A DNA stretch of 64,000 nucleotides. Origin: Torymus aiolomorphi (taxonomy: Eukaryota > Arthropoda > Insecta > Hymenoptera > Torymidae). Position numbers and translations under genes: made by a program. A model generated the notes under the pieces. It had not been told where the DNA came from, searched no databases, and was given only the letters and a program-made list of their open reading frames with translations. The DNA is taken from the NCBI GenBank assembly GCA_036365515.1, contig CM070876.1, positions 97,792,150-97,856,149 on the forward strand. The letters are read 5' to 3'. This document shows positions 56,262 to 64,000 of this stretch, piece by piece. Position 1 is the first letter of the stretch, and each line of letters begins with the position of its first letter.

Positions 56262-59200
56262 ATGGAGGGACTACATACTAGACAGTTGTTGCTCCAAGCT
56301 AGAATTAATAGTTCTTTTCAAAACTTCAAATCTAAAGGTAAAGATAACATGAATAAGGGTACAGCCAAGGCTCGCTTAGCAGGTCTTGAGGAAAATTATG
56401 CTACTTTTAAACAACATCACGAGAAAATCTTGAACCTTAAAACTCTTGATATGCAGCATGATTATTTCAAAACCAATCTTTTTGACTTAGTTGAGGACAA
56501 TTTCTATGATCGGAAAGGTGATTTTCTTAACTTTTTGGAAAGCTTAGAAGTACAGAGCCCAGCGCAGGACTCTTCTAACTCGACTAATGAGACAGTGCTT
56601 CCAAGACCCACTCAACCTACTAATACGTCGTTTCAATCATTGCCAAAAATAGATTTACCAAAGTTTTCGGGGAAATTCTCGGATTGGGAGAATTTTAGAG
56701 ACGTCTTTCGTTCGGTCATACATCGTCGCGAAGACTTAACTCCTGTGTTGAAGTTGCATTATCTTCGCACTCACCTTACAGGTGAGGCACTTGAGAAAAT
56801 CAAATCTCTTCCCATTTCTAGTGACAATTATGAACGTGCATGGACAACTCTAACCGAGTATTACGAAAATCAACGTCGCATTGTTAGTTCTCACATTTCG
56901 GAAATCTTCTCAGTCAAACCCATGAAGTCAGACAATTCGTCAGAAATTAAACGAATATACAGGGAACTTTTTAACCCTATAGCTAGTCTAACTTCACTTA
57001 ATAGAGAGGCATCTTTAGGAAATGACCTAATGGTACATTTTTCGATTAAACAACTCGATTTAAATACACGGAAAGAGTGGGAAAGACACCTAGGTGATAG
57101 TGTCGATCCACCCACATTGGCGCAATTACAAGCATTTCTTCGAAGTCAAACCCTCACTCTAGAAGCCATCGAAGCTGGTACTAGATCGTCCTCAACAAAT
57201 AATTCAAAACCTCAGTCATCTAATTCCAAATCTCGAAAACCAGAGCATGACAATGCTCAGTCGGTTTATTCTCATCAGACTTCTCCGACAAATCCCTCAA
57301 AAAAGAAATGTTCGATTTGCAATCAATCTCATTTTACAAATCGATGTGAACGATTTATCAATAAAACGGTTCCTGAGCGAAAGGAATTGATCAAATCTTC
57401 TAATCTTTGTTACAACTGTTTAGGGAAGCACAACGTTAAAAATTGCACTTCCAACTTTCGATGCTTTCTTTGTAAAGCTAAGCATCACACCATGGTGCAC
57501 TCTGACATCAATCAAGCAATCAGTTCGTTGCAGACTGATCAGATTGACTCAGCGACCAGAACCTCTAGCCCCAACTGTGGTAATTTCGTCATCACAAAAG
57601 TTGATGACAAACCTGCTTCTCAAGCAGTCTCCCTCAATAGTGGAGAAAGTACTAAATGTACAGCAGTACTTTTAGCTACCGCTAGGGTTAACGCCCTTGG
57701 TCCTAACGGAACCAAAATTCTAGTTCGTGCGCTCATTGACCCCGGATCTCAAATCTCGCTTGTTACACAAGCTATGTGTAACTTGCTATCTCTAAATTGT
57801 AGAACCAGTCACACGCACATCCAAGGTATAGGTGAAAAGACAGCTGCTGTCTCCTCTAAAGTAGCTCGTCTTACTATACAACCACATTTCAATTCGACTT
57901 TCTCATTGGAAGTTGATGGCATTGTTTTGCCAAAACTCTCGTCGTATAAGCCTCCCGTTGTAAGAGGTAATACAAATTTCGAATACTTAAGAGGGCTGCA
58001 ACTAGCAGACCCCAAGTATCTCGAACCTTCACGCATCGATATTCTTCTCGGTGCAAGCGCTTATGCGCAAATCATTGAAAGCCAGATAGTTAAGGGTCAA
58101 AACCTTCAACCAATAGCTCTTAGTTCTAAGCTCGGCTGGCTCTTGACAGGTAATTTACCTTCTTCAACTTCGGAAATAGGGCTAGAATCAATATCTCTTC
58201 ATTGTTCGAACAGCTGCGAGCATGAAGCCAAACTTTTGGAGCTCGTACAAGATTTTTGGAGGGCGGAGGAAATACCTGTCGATAAAAAATCTTACTCGCC
58301 AGACGAACAAGCCTGCGAGGATTTCTATCAGAAAACAACTCGTCAAGATGAAACAGGGCAATATATAGTAAGTCTACCCTGGAAAAATCGTGACCAGTTG
58401 AGTTCAGCTCATCGCGAAAATTCTCATTCTGCCGCATTACGCGCACTCAACCGTCTCGAAGCAAACTTCGCTAAGGACGATAAACTCAAAATAGCTTATA
58501 CTGAGTTCATGCAAGAGTACATTGACCTAGGCCATATGTCACTCTCCTCAAAGTTTGATCCATTATCAAAATACTCTCAAGCCTTCTTACCACATCACGA
58601 TGTGTGGAAGGAAACCAGTACGACGACCAAGTTACGTACTGTGTTTAATGGCTCAAGTAAAACTAAAACAGGTGTATCGGTCAACGATCTTCTACATATT
58701 GGACCTAACCTTCTTCAAAATCCCGTCGCTTTGATCTGTGCCTGGCGTAGGTACAAAATCGCTTTATCAGCCGACGTGGAAAGAATGTTCCGACAGATTG
58801 GTGTCGAACATTCAGATCAGTCTTACCAGTCGATTTTATGGCGTTTTAATAAGGATGAACCTGTTCAAACTTATCGCCTGACGACCGTGACGTATGGATT
58901 GGCATGCTCGCCATTCCTAGCAATACGCACACTGTTAAGACTAGCTGAAGACTACGGCCAGAACTATCCAATTGCAGCTGAAGCTGTTCGCTCAGAAATG
59001 TATTCTGATAATGTGCTGTCTGGTGCTCATTCACTAGATGAAGCATTGAAAAAACGAGACGAGTTAATTCAACTCTTTAAACAAGGTCAACTTAATCTTC
59101 GAAAGTGGACTTCTAATAATGCTGAATTGCTCTCTTGTCTACCTTCGGATATGCTAGTTGCTAGTTCCATCGCATTATTTGCCTCTGAAACGTCTGTACC

Positions 59201-60548
59201 AATCTTAGGTATAGATTGGCAACCTAACACAGATTACTTCAGTTTTAACATCGAAAATTCTCAAATTGAGTTACCATTCACTAAACGCTCAATCCTATCC
59301 AGGATAGCCCGCATCTTCGATCCTATGGGATGGTTGGCACCGATTGTTATAACAGCTAAGATTATCATGCAATCTCTCTGGATTCTTAAGGTTAGTTGGG
59401 ATGAAGAACTTCCTCGCGACGTCTCCAATCGGTGGCAGACTTGGTTGCAAGATCTTCATTCTATTTCTGAAATCAAAATCCCTCGCTGGAGTGGATACTC
59501 ACCCCAATGTGAACTTATTGAAGTACATGGGTTCGCAGATGCATCCAAATTTGCATATGGTGCAGTCATCTACCTGCGCCTAGTTCAAACCCAAAAGGTT
59601 TTAGTCACACTTCAAGTGGCCAAAACGCGAGTAGCGCCACTTAAAACTCTAAGTATCCCTCGCTTAGAACTTTGCGCCGCGTTGCTACTCGCAAGGTTGA
59701 GTCATACGTTCATCGAGTCTTTCCCATCAAAAATTGATAGCCTCCATCTATGGTCAGACTCAGCGGATGTACTTTTCTGGTTAAAGGACCATCCCTCTAG
59801 ATGGGGAGTCTTTGTCGCTAATAGGTGTTCAGAGATTCACACCCTGCTACCTGATGCATATTGGCATCACGTGCGGTCAGCTGATAACCCCGCTGATGTT
59901 ATATCACGAGGCATAGAACCATCAAAGTTGGCTTCTCATCGCTTATGGTGGCAAGGCCCCGTTTGGCTTTCTGAGAGCGTCGAACCATGGCCTAGGTCAC
60001 ATGATGGGCTCAATTTCAACGTAAATAGTCTCAATCTCCAATCTAGTCACACTCTAGTCGCTAGTAAGAACACTCCAGTTCCTGTCGAGAATACTCCAGA
60101 AATTTGGAGTCTCTTTGAAAAGCACTCTTCATTAGATAAGTTGTTAAGGATGGCGTCGTACTGCTTCAGATTCATTAATCGAGTCAGCTCGAAAATAGAG
60201 CGCACGACATCGTCATGTCTAAGCCGAAGAAACTTGTACCTATCTTCTATTCTCACTCTCGAGTGGTTTAGAGATAGTCATTTTTCTTCCATTCAGGTTA
60301 TTGCTAGTGAGATTGAGAACACCAGACTTTGTCTGATATATTTAGTCCAAACTGCATATTTTAAGTCAGAATTTCAACAATTATGTAGAACAGGTAAACT
60401 TTCGACTAAAAGCCCTTTGTTATCACTAAACCCCATGATTCAAAATCATTTACTCAGGGTGGGCGGTCGTCTTTCTCACTCACTTCTCGGAGAAGATGCT
60501 AAGCACCCCTTATCCTTCCAGCTGATTGTCACTTTACAACTTTATTAA
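56262..60548 (+). pseudogene. BEL/Pao gag-protease-RT-RNase H polyprotein, 1,428 aa, RT active site altered
   Basis: ATG in good context (AAAATGGAG). Gag (Pao type) spans about 1-340 with the signature LPKIDLPKFSGKFSDWENF at 127. Zinc knuckles lie from C350 (CSICNQSHFTNRC, CYNCLGKHNVKNC). The aspartic protease has DPGSQ at 493-497 and ILLGASAY later. RT (about 770-1000) includes LRTVFNGSSKT and ALSADVERMFRQI, but the catalytic box reads YSDN (914-917) in place of the usual YVDD, losing an aspartate. RNase H keeps D1093 (FADAS), E1136 (RLEL) and D1166 (SDS). The frame ends early at 60548 (SFQLIVTLQLY) by a one-base shift; the following frame holds integrase. Confidence 0.9.
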
Positions 60549-61534
60549 TAAGAGATGCTCATCATCGCACTCTTCATGGTGGTGTTCAATTAACACTTGC
60601 CACGCTAAGACAACAGTATTGGATAATGAAAGGTCGATCTGCGGTTAAGAAAGTCATCAGAGCTTGCATCACATGCCCACGCCATGCTGCTCGAGTACCT
60701 TCCCAATTAATGGGCGATTTACCCAAGTCTCGCGTCCGACACTCTTTACCCTTTGAATGCTCAGGTGTCGATTATGCCGGTCCTATTCATCTTCGCCTCA
60801 CTAAAACTAGAGGAAAGGGCACGATGAAGGGTTATATAGCCATCTTCATTTGTATGGCCACTAGAGCTGTTCATATCGAGGTTGTCGAGGATTATTCTAG
60901 TGAAGCGTTCATCGCTGCTTTTCATCGGTTCACTGCTCGTAGAGGTCATTGTAAGAAATTATATTCGGACCAAGGAACCAACTTTGTCGGTGCCGATGCT
61001 CAATTAAAGCAGATGATCGTCGCTTCTTCTTCCTTTTCATCGACAATTGTTAAGTCTCTCGCTCAAGAAGGTACGTCTTGGATCTTCAATCCTCCCAGTG
61101 CACCTCATTTTGGGGGTATTTGGGAAGCTGCAGTTAAGTCAGCGAAACACCATTTGCGTCGAGTCATTGGAGAGCAAGTTCTTACTTTTTCTGAACTTGC
61201 TACACTAATGTGCCGGATTGAAGCTTGCCTTAACTCCAGACCATTGACTGCTCTCACCGACGATCCTACTGACCTTGATTTCCTGTCACCCTCACACTTT
61301 CTCATACAACGCTCATCATTTCTAGTGCCAGAGGAAGATGTCACCAAGGTCAAAGTCCCTGCAGGAAAGCGTTGGCTCCTGATCAGCCAGCTGACACAAC
61401 ACTTCTGGGCCAGGTGGTCCAACGAGTACCTAACGTCACTTCAAGCTCGCAGGAAGTGGAAACAACCTCAACCACCAGTCACTGTAGGCGAACTCGTGCT
61501 CGTTCGAAGCGAGCTCATGCCTCCAGCCAAGTGG
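60549..61534 (+). pseudogene. BEL/Pao integrase, separated by a frameshift and C-terminally truncated
   Basis: After the shift near 60525 the frame reads LLIRDAHHRTLHGGVQLTLA, part of the HHCC zinc-binding domain, with CITCPRHAA completing it. The core has D (GVDYAGPI, 60770), D (YSDQGTNF, 60968) and E (HFGGIWEAAVKS, 61124), all present. The longest ATG frame starts at 60626, inside the domain, so it is not a natural start. Coding breaks off at PPAKW (61534), where a deletion joins it to the middle of the 3' LTR; the C-terminal end of pol is missing. Confidence 0.88.
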
Positions 61535-61741
61535 CCTCCATCTAAAAGCACGCCGCCGTCTCATCATGAGGCGCCGGCCGGCGACAGTTCACGCGCGACG
61601 GCCAGAGAGAGAGAGAACAGCAACAATTGTACGCCACGAGGCACGACGGACGCGCTTTCAATAAAGCCAATTTTATCTCCACACGAAACGCCTACTCTTT
61701 TTGAACCTCTCCAGTCCACGATCCACATTCAACACAAAACA
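61535..61741 (+). repeat. 3' LTR of the BEL/Pao element, lacking its first 111 bp
   Basis: It matches 54417-54621, beginning CCTCCATCTAAAAGC. The U3 start, with TGTTGGCG, is gone. Except for one extra GA in a GA run, no difference from the 5' LTR was seen. Confidence 0.92.
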
Positions 61742-61990
61742 CACTCTAAAAAATACACTAGGAAAGATGATAATTCATCATTATATCTACACACAAAAAA
61801 CAATAATCATAAAATAGATTTCAATAATGTACAAATTCTAGATACAGAAATTAATAGAGGAAAAAGATTATTTTCGGAAGCTGTATTCATACACACACAA
61901 TCAAGATATATGAATAAACAATTCGAAATTAATAGTTTACCAAAAGAATATACCACTCTAATAAATAATTGTCAATTTATGTGCTTATAA
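61742..61990 (+). pseudogene. C-terminal part of the Penelope-like protein after the BEL insertion
   Basis: It starts with the second CACTC and continues the GIY-YIG domain (HSKKYTRKDDNSSLYLHTKN, then LDTEINRGKRLFSE) to ...CQFMCL and TAA (61988-61990). It includes about 27 residues that the minus copy lost to a one-base deletion. It lies in frame with the upstream integrase and LTR reading, so one open frame spans 60626-61990 across both elements. Confidence 0.88.
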
Positions 61991-62478
61991 GAGGAAAATA
62001 CTGAAAGCAGCAAGTGAAGGAGAACAGGAGAACATGCTGAGGTAGAGTTACCACGCCCGCCCACGTTGTCGTAGGATTGCTCGTTGTCGAGAATTTTGTA
62101 ACATTGGTTAGGGTCCCCCCTCTACTTAGACATACTCTCCTGATAGCACACCCGCTGTGTCGCTTCGAAAATCGTCTATTGCATCCCCACCATTGTACGC
62201 GCTTCTTATACACACACATATATGCGTAACATCTGTATAAATACGACGAAAAATCCGAATTGTAAGCAGTGACGAACGGATTACTTTCCGTAAAAGAATC
62301 TGACAATACGTTTTAAATGTAAGTTTTATTTATTAATGCGAAATTAAGTTATTGTGAATTGTAAAAAATAATTGTATAATTGTTGTATTTAGAACCTGAA
62401 GAGGGACGTAATAAAATGTCCGAAACGTTGTAAATAATTGTTTTACTTATAAAAAACACCTTGGTAGTACGGCCATTA
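61991..62478 (+). mobile_element. 3' UTR and pseudo-LTR of the plus Penelope copy
   Basis: Matches the complement of 49122-49680. ORFs on either strand here are shadows. It ends ...GTACGGCCATTA at 62478, beyond which sequence is unrelated. Confidence 0.85.
62396..62430 (+). ncRNA. Hammerhead-ribozyme-like core in the Penelope terminal repeat (plus copy)
   Basis: CTGAAGA (62396-62402), stem GGAC (62404-62407) with GTCC (62418-62421), then GAAAC (62422-62426) and GTTG. Same as the minus copy. Fold not computed. Confidence 0.5.
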
Positions 62479-62970
62479 CAATGAAATTAATCAAGAATGT
62501 ATCGTCAAATAAGAAACAAAAAATTTGATAATAAACTGTATTTAATTATAATTTCTTAGATGGAATAAATTATTAAGGAACTTAGAAAGAAAAGACGACG
62601 CGAGAAAAACGAACATCCCGAGTTCGTAGAATTCATAGCATCAACGTCTTTGCACCACCCCCCGCCCCCCGCGGCAAGTGTGTTCGTGATTCGCGTCGGG
62701 ACGCAACGGCTTTGCTCCCACTCTCCCCCTCTCCCGCTCCGCCCCCCGGCACATACATTCGGGATTCGCGCACTCATTTGCTGCCGGCCACTCGCTGGTG
62801 ATAGTATATAGCTTCGAATTAAGCGGCGAAACTCCCCCCTCCCAGAACAGCGCCTAACACAACGAGTCACCTCCTTCCGGCGTGTCACTCGCACTGGTAC
62901 AGTGTAATCGTGGTCTTCGCAGGTCTTCGCAGCAATAAGGAGATCATACGAGTTTTCATCAGAAAGAGAG
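62479..62970. other. Unique DNA with a GC-rich, C-tract-rich part
   Basis: 62479-62640 is AT-rich. From about 62640 it becomes GC-rich with C-runs and CpG (62660-62760), which could be a promoter of the ORF at 62971. Repeated GGTCTTCGCA (about 62911 and 62922) is noted. No coding region is recognised. Confidence 0.4.
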
Positions 62971-63176
62971 ATGGATAGTGAGAGAGAGAGCTTAGCAGCA
63001 ACAGCAGCAGCGGTACCAGGGACAACCGCAGCAGCGGGGCCTGGGACAACAGCAGCAGCAGCGGGGCCAGGGACAACAGCAGCAGCAGCGGTGCCAGGGG
63101 CAGCAGCAGCAGCGGCGCCAGGGACAACAGCAGCAGCGGCGCCAGGAGGAGCAACAGCAGCGACACCGCAGATAAG
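62971..63176 (+). CDS. Candidate first coding exon of a host gene, Ala/Pro/Gly/Thr-rich
   Basis: ATGGATAGTGAGAGAG opens MDSERESLAATAAAVPG, followed by imperfect repeats of the type (P)GTTAAAA. The frame runs to AAG at 63174-63176, directly followed by GTAATTTC, a good 5' splice site; without splicing it would stop at 63178-63180. A GC-rich upstream region fits a promoter. Alternatively this is just a GCA/CAG-type trinucleotide repeat that happens to be open. No second exon lies in the window that I can identify. Confidence 0.35.
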
Positions 63177-63225
63177 GTAATTTCTTCAAGTTCTTGCGTA
63201 TCCATGTGAGCGTGTCTGCATGAGT

Positions 63226-63229
<4 letters not shown>

Positions 63230-63272
<43 letters not shown>
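63230..63272 (+). repeat. (GA)n microsatellite
   Basis: About 43 bp of GA repeat just after the candidate splice donor. Confidence 0.95.
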
Positions 63273-63275
<3 letters not shown>

Positions 63276-63494
63276 GAGCTTTGGGCGCATGGTAGAGACC
63301 ATGTACATAACCGCCGCGCTATAGCAAAGGCTACGGCGCGGCGACGAGAGCGGCGCGGCGCTACAGGCCTCGGTGCTACTCGCCGCAGCGCAGCACGGCA
63401 TTCATATACATTGTCCCGTACTTTTTCTCTGAGTGTCCCCACCCGCCTCCCTGCTTGTCATAATCTATTATTAAGAACCATTTTTTTTAAATAA

Positions 63495-63924
63495 TTAGCC
63501 AAATACATGCGCGCTGCGCGCGCTCTATGTACTTTTTGTACATTTACTCTTAAGGAATACAAAATTTTGATGCTAGAAACTATAAGCTTATTCGAATATT
63601 TTTTCGTGATCCATTAAATGAAGAATAAAGTCTGAGCATAATATTTGCATAATTTATTCTAATATTAACATAATCGTATTCTGTTATGAAATACTTGTCA
63701 ACTTCTCGGCATCACTTTAACAAATAATTACATCGTGTTATTTAGTTTTTTTTTAACTTCAACCAACATTAATTTGATTATTACACTTTAATCATTTTCA
63801 CTCTAATAATATTCCAATACATAATACCCAATAATCAAATAAAAATGCATATTTAATATTAAATTTTCGCGCCTTTTATTCAAGAGCCATTCACTTCTTC
63901 CGGTCATCACTTTTTTAAGAAGGA
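63495..63924 (-). mobile_element. Non-autonomous Helitron, about 430 bp
   Basis: On the minus strand it starts TCCTTCTTAAAAAAGTGATG and ends with a GCGCGC hairpin (63509-63523), 10-11 nt, then CTAA followed by T. The 5' 20 bp and the 3' hairpin/CTRR plan match the Helitron at 8107. No ORF. The 5' base before TC is T rather than the canonical A, so the exact left base may be off by one. Confidence 0.75.
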
Positions 63925-64000
63925 ATATGCTTCAACAACAAAGATCAGATTAATCTCAATCATCATCATTTTAGTAATCTTAGACCGTGTGATCGCCTTT
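63925..64000. other. Right-edge flank, nothing recognised
   Basis: Short unique-looking sequence after the Helitron, cut by the window end. Confidence 0.4.

Larger units (their letters stand above)
54306..61741 (+). mobile_element. BEL/Pao LTR retrotransposon, 7,436 bp, inserted in the Penelope copy
   Basis: Both ends are exact: TGTTGGCGATCC at the left and ...CACAAAACA at the right, with CACTC duplications. Order: 5' LTR, primer binding site, long leader, gag-pol, integrase, truncated 3' LTR. The end of pol, the polypurine tract and the first 111 bp of the 3' LTR are deleted. The 205 bp shared by both LTRs agree by eye except for one extra GA in the 3' copy, so the insertion is young. Confidence 0.93.

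Noticed and set aside
62885..63442. 185-aa minus-strand ORF, Leu/Ser-rich
   Set aside because: It reads through the GA microsatellite and the trinucleotide-like repeat of the plus-strand exon; composition is that of the repeats.

Overview
This is a eukaryotic, almost certainly insect, repeat-rich window. The reasons are insect-type retroelements (BEL/Pao, Ty3/Gypsy, Penelope-like), capsid genes of an insect Polinton/Maverick (adintovirus-type) element, two small Helitrons, two satellite arrays, long microsatellites and a primer binding site that matches the 3' end of insect tRNA-Tyr. A hymenopteran would fit, but the sequence alone does not prove it. No tRNA, rRNA, CRISPR or prokaryotic operon was seen. 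Apart from a possible first exon near 63 kb, all coding material looks like mobile-element or virus-derived sequence.

Layout. 1-2050: a Gypsy-type gag fragment (minus strand), LTR-like flank, a 130-aa unknown ORF and a cluster of hairpins. 2053-12343: about 26 units of a 324-bp tandem repeat built from two related halves of about 161 and 163 bp. It is interrupted by a 1,013-bp solo LTR (5-bp target duplication CCTAC) and a 370-bp Helitron. 12344-17739: a decayed errantivirus-like Gypsy element whose integrase is fused to an envelope-like membrane tail. It is followed by two paralogous cysteine-rich ORFs (14699-15457 and 15893-16618), each sitting just before an A-tract, a polypurine tract and an LTR start (TGTCA). 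17751-40704: two direct copies of a segment carrying broken Polinton capsid genes, separated by a second satellite of about 175-190 bp period (29034-32990). Copy A is longer; copy B has three internal deletions. 40705-49060: AT-rich DNA with a 32-bp minisatellite and many small fold-back (MITE-like) elements. 49064-62478: two Penelope-like elements head to head. The plus-strand one is split by a BEL/Pao element (54306-61741) with target duplication CACTC. 62479-64000: GC-rich promoter-like DNA, a possible Ala-rich first exon, a GA repeat and a second Helitron.

How the parts relate. The window is a nest of insertions that can be ordered: the Penelope pair came before the BEL insertion, and the 324-bp array came before the solo LTR and the Helitron. 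The shared portion of the BEL LTRs is identical by eye except for one GA repeat unit, so that insertion is young. Yet its reverse transcriptase has YSDN where YxDD is expected, which suggests mobilisation in trans or a post-insertion change. The most novel item is the pair of cysteine-rich ORFs in the accessory-gene position of a retrovirus-like element. Their four CxxC pairs and a GFGD...PAWRNC core are conserved while the codons differ synonymously, pointing to past selection on the protein.
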